In this document: in pieces, positions 26,712-36,266 of the stretch
How the letters are laid out: each line of letters begins with the position of its first letter
Position numbering within the stretch: the first letter of the stretch is position 1
Made by a program: the position numbers and the translations under genes
Notes under the pieces: generated by a model
What the model was told of the DNA's origin: nothing
Seen by the model: only the letters and a program-made list of their open reading frames with translations
Database searches by the model: none
Origin: a bacterium
Lineage (GTDB): Bacteria; Pseudomonadota; Alphaproteobacteria; Acetobacterales; Acetobacteraceae
Assembly: GCA_026224825.1 (NCBI GenBank)
Contig: JAMFRO010000092.1
Span: 1-64,000, forward strand
DNA length: 64,000 nucleotides
Direction of reading: 5' to 3'

Positions 26712-27806
26712 TCAGTCCTCCATCATGTCAGGATAAGAAAGATGGGTTGCCGCGGACCAGCCCTCTCTCGCGGGCGCGTTGTAGCTTGTCTGCTTTGTGC
26801 CACTTCCGTCACCGGTGGAAACGATATTGGCGCCACGGTGCCGAAATGCACGGATTACAACTTTGCGAGGGTGATCCTCGTCTTCTTGAGCCGCGCTAAC
26901 GATCGCACTGAATGTGCCATCACCCGGCACCGGCGCCTCGTTAAGCGGCTCGCCAAACCACCGGTCGAGTATCTCCGTTGACACATTATGCCGCCCACCG
27001 TGGTGAGGAACCTGGAACCTGTGCACGCCTCCTGGCAAAGACAAACCGACGGACGGGGCATAGTCCGCTGCTTCAGCAAGACCATCTCGTCCTGCGTCTG
27101 CGGTCAGCACAATCGCCTTGCCACAGATCCGGGCAAACTGGATTACGCTCATCTCGTTTTCGTTGCTGGTTCCGCTGGACGGGAATGTTTCTTCTCCCCA
27201 CAAAGCTTTGATAAAAGTTGCGGCTTTTCTTGCCGCCGTGAGAAGCACAGTTTCCGCCTTAACGAAAAAGCTATCTTCCGTGACATGATCCGGGGTTTTG
27301 GCGGACGTAACAACCATATCGAGATACCTGGGCAACGACGGCGCAAGTACTGTGAACGCCCCGATTTTTGCCCCCTGCAGAGGGGCGCGGATAGGTATTC
27401 CGTTCTTCTTCGCGAGATCTTCCAGTTCAGCAATGTAGGGATATGCTTCCTGGAGCCGTTTCTTTAGGTTCTCGGGGTTGGTGTACCGCTCAAAGCGGTC
27501 AATAATGGTCTCAACGTAATTCCACGGAATAAGCATCCAGAGGCAACCGACCGTAAAATTCTCGATGACCGCTTGAAGTCCTGCGGCATGATCTTGATCG
27601 GGATGCGTGAGGACGACGTGATCGATATAAGACGGATCATCGTAGTATTCGTTGATATGTTGCACCATATCCTCGCCAGTCGTCCTATAGCCGCCATCGA
27701 CGACATGTATATACGTGGCGCCCCCAATTTCGTACCGGACACCGATGGCGTCGCCGCTTTTCTTGGTCTTAACTTCCAAAAAGTCGATCTCAAAATAATC
27801 AGACAT
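26712..27806 (-). CDS. Metallo-beta-lactamase-fold hydrolase (ComEC/Rec2-like)
   Basis: The 364-aa protein has the metal-binding motif HPDQDH at residues 68-73, preceded by VVDGGY, and later histidines in VPHHGGRHN plus an aspartate in LTADAGRD. This pattern is closest to the ComEC/Rec2-like branch of the MBL fold, which includes nucleic-acid or phosphodiester hydrolases. There is no signal peptide, so it acts in the cytoplasm. ATG 27806 is chosen for AAGGAG six bases upstream and the short MSDYFEIDFLEV start. First gene of a tight three-gene operon divergent from the ATPase gene at 28035. Confidence 0.75.
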   Translation of the reverse strand: MSDYFEIDFLEVKTKKSGDAIGVRYEIGGATYIHVVDGGYRTTGEDMVQHINEYYDDPSYIDHVVLTHPDQDHAAGLQAVIENFTVGCLWMLIPWNYVETIIDRFERYTNPENLKKRLQEAYPYIAELEDLAKKNGIPIRAPLQGAKIGAFTVLAPSLPRYLDMVVTSAKTPDHVTEDSFFVKAETVLLTAARKAATFIKALWGEETFPSSGTSNENEMSVIQFARICGKAIVLTADAGRDGLAEAADYAPSVGLSLPGGVHRFQVPHHGGRHNVSTEILDRWFGEPLNEAPVPGDGTFSAIVSAAQEDEDHPRKVVIRAFRHRGANIVSTGDGSGTKQTSYNAPAREGWSAATHLSYPDMMED

Positions 27807-27899
27807 AAGAGCTCCTTGTCCCGTGCGGGGTGTCCGCCCAGTCATTGTGGGTGCCCCAAGGCAGTATTCATTGACCTGGAAGCAGGTTCATGAGATGAT

Positions 27900-27974
27900 G
27901 CCAGCAAATTTGATGGCAGCAAAACTGATGGTTCATATATCACGTCCAAAAAATAATGCCAGCAAAAACGATGG
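27900..27974. repeat. Three 17-bp repeats in the divergent promoter region
   Basis: Copies at 27900-27916, 27915-27931 and 27958-27974 fit G(C/G)CAGCAAA-N4-GATGG. They lie between the divergent MBL operon and the ATPase gene and have the form of a regulator-binding array. No dedicated regulator gene is adjacent; the winged-helix part of the ATPase could bind them. The repeats are seen, the role is inferred. Confidence 0.6.
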
Positions 27975-28034
27975 TAAGACAAAAGAAAATAAAATTGCGT
28001 TGATTTGCCCCATGTTCGTGAAAGGTTCTGCACG

Positions 28035-31000
28035 ATGACGGCGTCAGGTACAACTTCTGGTTATAAATTTAATCCAAGTTTTCAGACGGATTCCGAGGCA
28101 ATTGAGGGCTTCGTAGTTCGCCAGGCCGAGTTCGAGGCGATTGTGGAGACATTGCGCGCGAATTCGCATGCCCCCCGGAACCGCAACATCCTAATCACCG
28201 CTCCGCGAGGGGCGGGGAAGACTACGCTCGTCCGACGGATTTTGGCTGAAATTCGCACCATACCTGAGCTGGCGAATTCCTGGCATCCGGTGTTTTTAGG
28301 AGAAGAGAGCTATACAATCACGACACCAGGTGAGTTTTTCTTGGAGTGTTTGTTCCATCTTCAGGATCACTTGCAGGACGATCGGTGGCGGCTGATCTAC
28401 GAAGAAGTTGAGGCGCAGCGAGACGATGCAACGCTGATGTCAGCAGCGATAGTTGCTCTAAAGGAATTTGCGGCTGAACAAGGAAAGCGGATGCTGCTTA
28501 TTGTAGAGAACGTGCATATGTTAATGTGCGAGCAGATCGGCACAGGCATAGAGGTGTTGCGCCGCACGCTCAACGACGACCCGGATTTTATGATGCTCGC
28601 CACCTCCGTGAAGGACCTGGCCGACGAAAACGACGAAGAGAATTATCTCGCATTTGTAAATGAGTACGAACTCCTTCAACTCCGGCCGCTGAAACTATCA
28701 GAATGTCAAAAGTTATGGGAAGCTCTAACGCGGCAAGAAGTAAAACGAGAGAGAATTCGCCCATTGCAGATATTGACTGGTGGGAGTCCTCGTTTGCTTA
28801 GAATAATGGCTGAATTTGCCGTCGCGCCATCTCTTCATAACTTGATGGAAAATCTGAACCTCCTAATTGACCAAAATACAGAATACTTCAAAAGCCAATT
28901 GGATAGCCTTCCGCCAATAGAAAGAAAAGTTTTCGCTGCTCTTTTGGACATCTGGGATCCATGCACGGCGAAGCAGGTTAGCGATAGCGCTCGCGTGAAT
29001 GTCAATGTGGCTTCGGCTATGCTAGGGCGTTTAGCCGAGCGTGGCGCGGTCATTAAGCTTCCTGGGAAGGGGCGTGCCGTAACTTACCATGCGGCGGAAC
29101 GCCTATTTAATATTTATTACCTAATGCGGAGGCGCAGCCACCCGTCCAGCCGTGTACGAGCATTGGTAGCGTTTATGACGCAATATTATCGCGGAGACGA
29201 ATTGATCGATACCACCGCGAAGTTAGTTGCTGAGGCGTGCTCGCTGGATCCTTTAAGCAGAGAAGAATATCATTCCACTTTCAGGGCGATCATTGCCCAA
29301 TCGAGTCAGGAAGACCGGCAGAGAATTCTGGCTCAAACTCCGAGTGATTTTCTCTCTTCGATTAATGTTGGTTCTGAATTGCAGATTGCCAATTCACACG
29401 ATCCGTCAAACGTGGGCGAAGAAGCAATGTCTAAAAAACGGGGGAATCGAAAAGAGAAGACGAAATCCAGTGGGGCCGCCTCAACTCGCTCCGATAAAGG
29501 AATTTCGGCTCTGTTTAAAAGGGTCACAGCGGCTACCGATGCAGAGGATTACGGGGAAGCAGAAAGTTTATTGCGCGCTGCTATTGCAGATGATGGGTCA
29601 GATGGATTGCTCTGGCTCCAATTGACTTCAGTTCTAAATAGTGCGGGCAAGGGTGAGTTCGAGATTTTGGAGTCCGCGGAAAAAGCAGTTGAATTATTGC
29701 CGGACAATTCGGCCTCTCACGCGATTTACGGCGCTACATTATTCCGGTACAATAAGGATAATGCGCAAATAGAAAGTCATTTGACGCAAGCGATTGAGCT
29801 GGATCCCACTAATGTTATGGCGTTATCGATCTACGGTGACGTGAAACACGTGTCACGGGATCTTGATGCTGCCCTCGATTACTACCGTCGTGCTTGGGCT
29901 GAGGTGCCCGACAGTGAGTTTGCTCTTAGTGATGTCGTCTCGGTTCTCGGGCCGCATCTTGGCAAGTATGACGAGGCAGAGGAGTTGCTAAAGGAGGCGT
30001 TAAAAAGGCACCCCGAATGGCGTTTGGCCCGAAATGCACTGGTCGACAGTTTGGCTCGTCGGCATAGCTATTCGGAGGCGGAAAAAGCACTTCGAGATGG
30101 TATAAAGATAGACAAAAAATCGTCGAAGCGTTGGGCGGATCTTGGTCGTTTTCTTTTTTTCAAGCAACAACGATACGATGATGCAAAAAGAGCGCTTGAA
30201 CAGTCGCTGAAATTGGATCGTAAAGCCCCCAACGTTTGGATCACGTACGCGCGTGTATTAGAGCAAGTCGATAATTCATTTGAGGAGGCGCTTAAGGCCG
30301 CCAATAGTGCAATTGAACTAGAGCCAGAATCGACCGAAGGCTGGCTCACATTGGGCAATATTTCCGGCAAAGGTGGAAAAGTATCGGAGGCCGAGGATGC
30401 GTTCCGAAGGGCAATTGCTCTAAACAGTGAGTCGGCGCGACTGTGGTATTATTTTGGTATGTTTCTAAAGAGGCAACCTGAAAGGATCGCAGAAGCGGAA
30501 GATGCATTTCGAAATGCGATGAAAGTCGAGGATGACTATCCGTGTACGGTACCGAATGAATTAGCGGCACTTTTAATCCATCGCGGCGAAGACAAAGAAG
30601 CTGAACCGTATTTGACGCGGGCCATGGAGGTTAATAGCGAGTGCTCCTGCAGCCTAAATTTGTTGGGGGGCATCGCTGGTCGAGCGAGGGAAACTGCCAA
30701 AGCCAAAAATTATTTCGAGAAAGCCTTAGAGGTGGATCCGGACGGAATTGCCGCTATGACCGGGCTTGCCCAGCTCAGTTTGGAGAACGACGTAGATATT
30801 GGATTGGCCGAGTCATTAATAACCAAGGCCATGGGTATAAGGCCAAGAGACCCCCAGGTTCTATTGGCGCGAGCGTTTTTGAAGCGACATCAAAACGCAA
30901 TGAATGAGTGTTTAGATGATCTGCGATCCGCACTCGACGAGGAAGCTGATTTTGTGGAAGCGAAGGTCGTGTTGGCGTCGGTTGAAGCTCAGCACGGTGA

Positions 31001-31298
31001 CAGTGATAAGGCGCTGATTTATTTAACCGAACTAATGCGGAACCTGAAGTACAGGCGAGATCTTCTCCCGACGCTTGTGGAGACGTCCACAGCTTTGATG
31101 GTTCGCGGTTACGGCGCAGCCGTATTCCAGGCGATACAAGACACTGATACTGCCGAGTATCTGGAGCCTCTTTGTGTCGCTTTGCAACTGCTCCAGGGAG
31201 AAACGCCACTTGTTGCTAAAGAGGTAGAAGAAGTCGCCAATGACATCTTACGGCAAGTTCGTAGCAGAGGCGGCAGTGAGATGATCGATGAAGATTAA
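28035..31298 (+). CDS. STAND-like ATPase with TPR array, candidate defence sensor
   Basis: The 1087-aa protein has an AAA/STAND-type NTPase domain with Walker A PRGAGKTT (57-64, lysine 62) and a Walker-B-like strand MLLIVENVHM where glutamate 158 replaces the usual aspartate. A winged-helix segment (about 300-355, KQVSDSARVNVNVASAMLGRLAERGAVI) follows. After a basic linker (about 465-490) there are about a dozen TPR units from 495 to 1050. This is the plan of STAND immune sensors, in which the repeats recognise a ligand and the NTPase drives oligomerisation, but no effector domain is visible here. The effector may be the divergent operon. ATG 28035 is preferred; an in-frame start at 28005 is possible. 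Confidence 0.75.
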   Translation: MTASGTTSGYKFNPSFQTDSEAIEGFVVRQAEFEAIVETLRANSHAPRNRNILITAPRGAGKTTLVRRILAEIRTIPELANSWHPVFLGEESYTITTPGEFFLECLFHLQDHLQDDRWRLIYEEVEAQRDDATLMSAAIVALKEFAAEQGKRMLLIVENVHMLMCEQIGTGIEVLRRTLNDDPDFMMLATSVKDLADENDEENYLAFVNEYELLQLRPLKLSECQKLWEALTRQEVKRERIRPLQILTGGSPRLLRIMAEFAVAPSLHNLMENLNLLIDQNTEYFKSQLDSLPPIERKVFAALLDIWDPCTAKQVSDSARVNVNVASAMLGRLAERGAVIKLPGKGRAVTYHAAERLFNIYYLMRRRSHPSSRVRALVAFMTQYYRGDELIDTTAKLVAEACSLDPLSREEYHSTFRAIIAQSSQEDRQRILAQTPSDFLSSINVGSELQIANSHDPSNVGEEAMSKKRGNRKEKTKSSGAASTRSDKGISALFKRVTAATDAEDYGEAESLLRAAIADDGSDGLLWLQLTSVLNSAGKGEFEILESAEKAVELLPDNSASHAIYGATLFRYNKDNAQIESHLTQAIELDPTNVMALSIYGDVKHVSRDLDAALDYYRRAWAEVPDSEFALSDVVSVLGPHLGKYDEAEELLKEALKRHPEWRLARNALVDSLARRHSYSEAEKALRDGIKIDKKSSKRWADLGRFLFFKQQRYDDAKRALEQSLKLDRKAPNVWITYARVLEQVDNSFEEALKAANSAIELEPESTEGWLTLGNISGKGGKVSEAEDAFRRAIALNSESARLWYYFGMFLKRQPERIAEAEDAFRNAMKVEDDYPCTVPNELAALLIHRGEDKEAEPYLTRAMEVNSECSCSLNLLGGIAGRARETAKAKNYFEKALEVDPDGIAAMTGLAQLSLENDVDIGLAESLITKAMGIRPRDPQVLLARAFLKRHQNAMNECLDDLRSALDEEADFVEAKVVLASVEAQHGDSDKALIYLTELMRNLKYRRDLLPTLVETSTALMVRGYGAAVFQAIQDTDTAEYLEPLCVALQLLQGETPLVAKEVEEVANDILRQVRSRGGSEMIDED

Positions 31299-31717
31299 CG
31301 CCGAAACGCATGCCGCTCTGCAACGGTGGCGAGGCTGCGACACCCTGACGCATGGTGCTTTATGCGGATCGGGGCCCAGTTCTGCTGTATTGTCTTGTCT
31401 ACGCCGAAGCCGGCTGAAGGCGTGCTCTCGCGCAGCGGCGTCCGTACAAGCGCCGGAAAGTGAGGAGCGTGCGTGGGCGGATTTGTCTCCCGGTCATCAT
31501 CCTGACTGGAGCCTAGGCTAGCGTGCCTTTTGGATGATCTCCTGCGGCCGCTGCCAGGATCAATTCCCGGACTATGACGCCTTTGTAGGGGGCTGGTCCG
31601 CCTATGCCATCAACCCCGCAAGGGGGTTCCCCACGCTGCGCTCGGTGACGGCGGCGTCCCGCCTCCTTCTTTGGCGTCACCGGGGAATGATCCCCGAGCA
31701 ACCGAAGGAGACAGACC
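31299..31717. other. Leader region before the second DUF736, no confident gene
   Basis: About 420 bases. Open frames at 31288-31521 and 31534 onward have no recognised product. The last 120 bases resemble the other ICE leaders: short GC-rich inverted repeats (GGGGAATGATCCCC near 31682) and AAGGAGACAGACC before the ATG, nearly the same as the sequence before the first DUF736. Confidence 0.4.
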
Positions 31718-32041
31718 ATGGCGACCATTGCTACCCTGACCCAGAAGGCCGACGGCACGTTCGAAGGCCAGCTCTCACCACCCTCAACGTCACCGCCCCG
31801 ATCGCGCTGGTGAAGAATGGCCGCAAGACGAAGCACAACGAGCCCGACTACCGGATCGTCAGCCGTAAGAACGGTTTCGGAACTCGGCGGGGGCTGGAAC
31901 CGCATCTCGAAGGCCAGCAACGAGGAATACATCTACGTTTCCCTCTCCGCCCCGGAATTCGGCACTATATACGGCAACGTTGCTCCGGCTCCCGGCGACG
32001 ATCCGACCAAGAAGGTCATCATCTGGAACCCGGCGAGCTGA
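31718..32041 (+). pseudogene. Second DUF736 gene, with two compensating frameshifts
   Basis: The start reads MATIATLTQKADGTFEGQL, the middle is in another frame (LTTLNVTAPIALVKNGRKTKHNEPDYRIVSRKNGF), and the end returns to the first frame (ELGGGWNRISKASNEEYIYVSLSAPEFG, KVIIWNPAS). Two extra bases near 31776 and one near 31879 restore the frame overall, but the first-frame reading hits a stop in between. Either a decayed copy or base-call errors. An intact DUF736 gene is at 12200. Confidence 0.75.
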
Positions 32042-32047
32042 CCATCT

Positions 32048-32081
32048 GAACCGGCCTCGCCCCGCGAGGCCGGTTCTTTTC
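32048..32081 (+). terminator. Factor-independent terminator after DUF736 copy 2
   Basis: A perfect 12-bp stem (GAACCGGCCTCG at 32048-32059, loop CCCCG, CGAGGCCGGTTC at 32065-32076) is followed by TTTTC. Confidence 0.85.
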
Positions 32082-32091
32082 GTGCATTCGA

Positions 32092-32406
32092 TTATTCGCC
32101 ATCAATCTGGCGGTAGCACGAGAAGGGGTCACGTACGGCCACGCCGAGCGGCTTAAAATGCCGGAGATTGCGTGACAGGGTTGTCAGGCCATGGCGTCGA
32201 GCTGTTGCCGCGATCATCACGTCGGCGAAGCCTGGTGCAAGGCTTTTTTCACGCGGGAGGTCCGATAGTGTGGCGGCGATTCGTGCCGTCTCCAAATCGA
32301 AGGGAAGGATAGCGATGTCACAATGCAGTAGCATTTCCAGATCCCGCGGTTGCTGGGTTAACATTTTTTGGATACTCTCGGAGTTGTTCGTTATATTCAA
32401 AGACAT
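32092..32406 (-). pseudogene. VapC-type PIN toxin, C-terminal fragment
   Basis: The 104-aa frame has the C-terminal half of a VapC PIN domain: ILPFDLETARIAATL, then LAPGFADVMIAATARRHGLTTLSRNLRHFKPLGV, with the aspartate of FADVMIAATA. The N-terminal third (MSLNITNNSESIQKML) does not look like a PIN start, and the first conserved aspartate is absent. No vapB gene is seen beside it. Probably a remnant joined to unrelated AT-rich sequence. Confidence 0.6.
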
Positions 32407-32748
32407 GTTTAATTAGGAATAAATTATCAATCTCTGAACGAATCGATACAAAAAACTGTTTCGGACATATCTTAAGAAAATCGCAACCCACTGAAGGTCG
32501 CGAGGGCAAGAAAAATTTGCAAAGTCTTGATTGCGTAGGTGCCGCGCCGAAAGCCGCGCCAACATGACGATAGCGCTACTTCCCACTTTTTCAAATCGTA
32601 CGTGCTCAACCTGCGTCTTTTTCAAGTTTCGGAAAAAGAAGCGTAACGCGTGTTATTTCGGCGTATATAAAGTAGATTTCTCCGTTCGCCATTTTGTACG
32701 ATTCTTGTCTCCTAGTTCGAGCGGAGTTTGGTCCGGCGGAGATGCAAA
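32407..32748. promoter_or_regulatory. AT-rich region with the traG leader repeat
   Basis: About 340 non-coding bases. The first 240 show nothing recognisable. Positions 32654-32715, ending in TGTCTCCTAG, are closely similar to 43194-43254. As in that copy, an ATG opening M-(T/I)-PT-(K/R)-LL follows 33-38 bases later. The block probably holds the traG operon promoter or a processing site. Confidence 0.55.
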
Positions 32749-34794
32749 ATGACCCCCACGAAGCTGCTCATGGGCCAAATTCTACTGGTGTTCGCCATTG
32801 TCATCGCTGGTTCCTGTTTTGCGACAGAGTGGTGCGCCTCCCAGCTTGGGTTCCAGTCCCGCTTGGGTATCCCATGGTTTTCGATTGCGGGCACGCCATT
32901 CTATCCGCCATGGCGGCTGTTCGAATGGTGGTATTCCTATGACGCCTATGCGCCGGTGCTGTTCAACGAGGCGGGCGGAATCGCGGCATCAAGCGGAATC
33001 GCTGGCTGCGCGGTTGCGGTCATCGGCTCTTTATGGAGAGCTCGGCAGAACCGTCTAGTAACTACTTACGGCTCCTCACGCTGGGCGACAAAATTGGAAG
33101 TCGAGGCTGCTGGTTTATGTCGGCCCGCCGGTGTTTTCTTGGGCCGATTGGGCCATCAGTATCTACGTCATGACGGACCAGAACATGTCTTGGCCTTTGC
33201 GCCGACCCGTTCTGGCAAAGGCGTAGGCCTGGTTGTCCCGACGCTGTTGGCCTGGACGGGCAGCGCAGTTATCCACGACATTAAGGGCGAGAATTGGCAG
33301 CTAACCGCCGGTTGGCGGGCAAAGTTCTCGCACTGTCTGCTCTTCAATCCAACCGATCCGCGGTCCGCGCGCTATAACCCGCTACTAGAAGTGCGCAAGG
33401 GCGCGGACGAGGTCCGTGACGTCCAGAATATTGCCGATATTCTGGTTGATCCGGAAGGGGCGCTTGAGCGCCGGTCACATTGGGAGAAGACCAGCCACAG
33501 TCTGCTCGTTGGCGCGATCCTGCACGTCCTATACGCAGAAGAAGAGAAAACGCTCGCCCATGTCGCGACCTTTCTTTCCGACCCACAGCGGAGTTTTGCG
33601 CAGACGCTGCGCCGCATGATGGACACAAACCACCTTGGCACGCCGGAGCGCCCCTGTGTTCATCCTGTCGTCGCCAGTGCCGCCCGCGAGGTACTGAACA
33701 AATCCGAAAACGAACGCTCGGGCGTACTCAGCACCGCGATGTCATTCTTGGGGCTATACCGTGATCCCACGGTGGCAGCGGCAACATCCGCCTGTGACTG
33801 GCGTATTAGCGATCTGGTCGATACCGAGCGCCCGATCTCGCTTTATCTGGTCATCCCGCCCTCCGACATTTCGCGCACGAAGCCGCTAGTGCGTCTGGTG
33901 CTAAACCAAATCGGTCGCCGCCTGACCGAACGCCTCGAAGGCGACCCCGCCAAGAGCAGCAAGCATCAACTCCTGATGATGCTTGACGAATTTCCGGCAT
34001 TAGGGCGCCTCGACTTCTTCGAGACGGCGCTTGCCTTCATGGCTGGCTACGGCATCCGTGCTTATCTCATTGCCCAGTCCCTGAATCAGATTTCAAAAGC
34101 CTATGGCGAAAACAATGCGATTCTCGACAATTGTCACGTCCGCGTCGCCTTTTCTTCGAATGACGAACGCACGGCCAAACGGATTTCTGACGCGCTGGGC
34201 ACCGCGACCGAATTCAGGGCGATGCGCAACTACGCCGGCCACCGGCTGGCGCCCTGGCTGTCGCACGTAATGGTTTCGCGCCAGGAGACTGCCCGCCCGC
34301 TATTGACGCCAGGCGAGGTGATGCAACTGCCACCCACCGACGAACTGGTGCTCATCTCCGGCCTATCACCGATCCACGCCAAAAAAATTCGCTACTATGA
34401 AGACTCCAATTTCTCGACGCGTTTATTTCCAGCACCGGTGTTGGCGGAGGGCGTCTATCGCGACTGCCCTGCACCGCGCCCCGATGAGTGGGGCGGGCAG
34501 GTGCGGGGTCCCCATATGCGCCTGACCGCGGCAGTCGACGAGGAGGCGGGCGTTTCAGAAGAGGAAGGCGGTCTGCAGCAACAGCGCCATCCCGGCCTGC
34601 CCGAAGAGGATGTCGCCAGGCAGAACGCAGCCGAACATGTCACCGACCTCGGCATTGATGATGACGTAGATGCCGCAGTCGATGCGCAGGTGATGAAGCG
34701 AGCCCCCGGCCTCGGTGCAATCGGGCGTGCCCATGCCATCAACGAGGCAGACCCGCATCGGAATGCCGATCGCGATCTCTTGCCGGATTTCTGA
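32749..34794 (+). CDS. traG: Type IV coupling protein, TraG/VirD4 family
   Basis: The 681-aa protein has two N-terminal membrane segments (LLMGQILLVFAIVIAGSCFA and AGGIAASSGIAGCAVAVIGSL), Walker A at TRSGKGVGLVVP, and Walker B at HQLLMMLDEFPALGRL. It is the inner-membrane ATPase that links the relaxase-DNA complex to the mating channel. The acidic C-terminal tail after residue 600 is less conserved. ATG 32749 is chosen for a GGAG about eight bases upstream; the GTG at 32728 adds an implausible basic leader. First gene of the transfer operon. Confidence 0.9.
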   Translation: MTPTKLLMGQILLVFAIVIAGSCFATEWCASQLGFQSRLGIPWFSIAGTPFYPPWRLFEWWYSYDAYAPVLFNEAGGIAASSGIAGCAVAVIGSLWRARQNRLVTTYGSSRWATKLEVEAAGLCRPAGVFLGRLGHQYLRHDGPEHVLAFAPTRSGKGVGLVVPTLLAWTGSAVIHDIKGENWQLTAGWRAKFSHCLLFNPTDPRSARYNPLLEVRKGADEVRDVQNIADILVDPEGALERRSHWEKTSHSLLVGAILHVLYAEEEKTLAHVATFLSDPQRSFAQTLRRMMDTNHLGTPERPCVHPVVASAAREVLNKSENERSGVLSTAMSFLGLYRDPTVAAATSACDWRISDLVDTERPISLYLVIPPSDISRTKPLVRLVLNQIGRRLTERLEGDPAKSSKHQLLMMLDEFPALGRLDFFETALAFMAGYGIRAYLIAQSLNQISKAYGENNAILDNCHVRVAFSSNDERTAKRISDALGTATEFRAMRNYAGHRLAPWLSHVMVSRQETARPLLTPGEVMQLPPTDELVLISGLSPIHAKKIRYYEDSNFSTRLFPAPVLAEGVYRDCPAPRPDEWGGQVRGPHMRLTAAVDEEAGVSEEEGGLQQQRHPGLPEEDVARQNAAEHVTDLGIDDDVDAAVDAQVMKRAPGLGAIGRAHAINEADPHRNADRDLLPDF

Positions 34795-34805
34795 GGGAGC
34801 ATGCC

Positions 34806-35249
34806 ATGACAAAGCAAACCAGATGCCGGAACCAGCTCTATCTCGCGGAAGACATCAGCGCGAAGTTGGAGCAACTGGCAGCCAAACCCGGCGCATCCAA
34901 ATCGGCAATCCTCTCTGATGCCGTAAAAGCCTGGCTGGCCCGGCGCGGCACCCAGGAACTCGACGATCGCTTCGGCCTCCGGTTGGACCGGATCACCACG
35001 CAGCTTGGCCGCGTCGAGCGCGACCAGCAAATCGTGATGGAAAGCCTTGCCCTCTTTGTCCGCTATTACCTCACCACCAACGCACCGCTTCCGGAGCCGG
35101 ACCAGGCTGCTCGCGCGGTCGGCCGGGATCGCTTCCAGGCATTCATCGATCAGGTCGGGCGCCAGATCGCCGGCGGTGGCCGCACACTCGGGCGAGCCGA
35201 CGTTCCGGACGTTCGCCCCAATGCTGCCGGTGCTGGAGCAAGATCATGA
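34806..35249 (+). CDS. CopG/ribbon-helix-helix protein of the trb operon
   Basis: The 147-aa protein starts with a ribbon-helix-helix: CRNQLYLAEDISAKLEQLAAKPGASKSAILSDAVKAWLARRG. A helical region follows that may be an oligomerisation coil. Such proteins sit regularly between traG and trbB in these ICEs and are thought to regulate the operon or help at oriT. A GGGAG lies upstream and the stop overlaps the trbB start by four bases. Confidence 0.85.
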   Translation: MTKQTRCRNQLYLAEDISAKLEQLAAKPGASKSAILSDAVKAWLARRGTQELDDRFGLRLDRITTQLGRVERDQQIVMESLALFVRYYLTTNAPLPEPDQAARAVGRDRFQAFIDQVGRQIAGGGRTLGRADVPDVRPNAAGAGARS

Positions 35250-36238
35250 GCAGCCAGTCCCATCCTGAAGCGCAAGGCCGGCGCCGCACGATGCTTCGCA
35301 CTGCCATGGGGCCGGATATTGCAGCGGCTTTGGCTGATCCCACGATCATAGAAGTCATGGTGAATCCCGACGGCGGCCTACGCTTAGACCGCCTCGGCGA
35401 AGGACGAATCAATACAACTATAAAATTCGGCGCCGCCGAGGTCGAGCGGATTATCCGCCTCGTTGCCTCGCATGTCCGGATCGAGGTCCACGCGGGCAAT
35501 CCTATCGTCAGCGCCGAATTGCCGCCCCGCGATGAAGGTGTCGCAGGGGAACGCTTCGAGGGCATTTTACCACCGGTGTCTTTGGCACCATGCTTTACGA
35601 TCCGTAAGCCCGGAGCACGGGTCTATACGCTCAGCGATTACGTCGCCGACCGCATCATGCTGCCGGATCAGGCGCGCATTTTGAGCCAAGCGGTCCTTGA
35701 TCGCCGCAACCTGCTGATCGTAGGTGGGACCAGCTCTGGCAAGACCACGCTTGCCAACGCCCTGCTTGCCGAAATGGCGGAGCTTGATGAGCGAGTCATA
35801 CTGCTGGAAGACACGCGCGAACTACAATGTACCGCGCCCGATTGTGTGGCGCTGCGCACCAAGCCCGGCGTCGTATCGCTCGCCGATCTGGTGCGCTCGA
35901 CACTGCGCTTCCGACCGGACCGCATCATCGTCGGCGAAGTCCGTGGGGCCGAAGCTCTCGACATGCTGAAGGCGTGGAACACCGGCCACCCCGGCGGAAT
36001 CGCCACCGTGCACGCCAATTCCGGCCGGGCCGCGCTGTATCGGCTGGAACAGCTGATCCAGGAAGCCGTGGTCACGGTGCCGCGCCGGCTGATTGCCGAG
36101 GCAATCGACATCATTGTCTTCATCCAAGGCCGCGGCGTTGCCCGGCGCATCGACAGCATCAGCGAAGTCACCGGCCTCAATGCCGATGGCGATTACGCCG
36201 TCACCGATCTCAATCCCCACCGACTCCACACCCCCTAG
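35246..36238 (+). CDS. trbB: TrbB, VirB11-family traffic ATPase
   Basis: The 330-aa protein has Walker A GGTSSGKTT, an Asp box (VILLEDTRELQC), Walker B region RPDRIIVGEVRGAEALDMLKAWNTGHPGG and the His box IATVHANS, in the order of VirB11 ATPases. It forms hexamers at the cytoplasmic face of the secretion channel. It overlaps the copG gene as ATGA. Confidence 0.95.
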   Translation: MSSQSHPEAQGRRRTMLRTAMGPDIAAALADPTIIEVMVNPDGGLRLDRLGEGRINTTIKFGAAEVERIIRLVASHVRIEVHAGNPIVSAELPPRDEGVAGERFEGILPPVSLAPCFTIRKPGARVYTLSDYVADRIMLPDQARILSQAVLDRRNLLIVGGTSSGKTTLANALLAEMAELDERVILLEDTRELQCTAPDCVALRTKPGVVSLADLVRSTLRFRPDRIIVGEVRGAEALDMLKAWNTGHPGGIATVHANSGRAALYRLEQLIQEAVVTVPRRLIAEAIDIIVFIQGRGVARRIDSISEVTGLNADGDYAVTDLNPHRLHTP

Positions 36239-36266
36239 AATCTCTGACCATCAGAAAGGACACGCC

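Noticed and set aside
31534..31717. Open frame running into the second DUF736 from upstream
   Set aside because: It crosses the hairpin leader and ribosome binding site; only the part after 31776 carries homology, owing to the frameshift.
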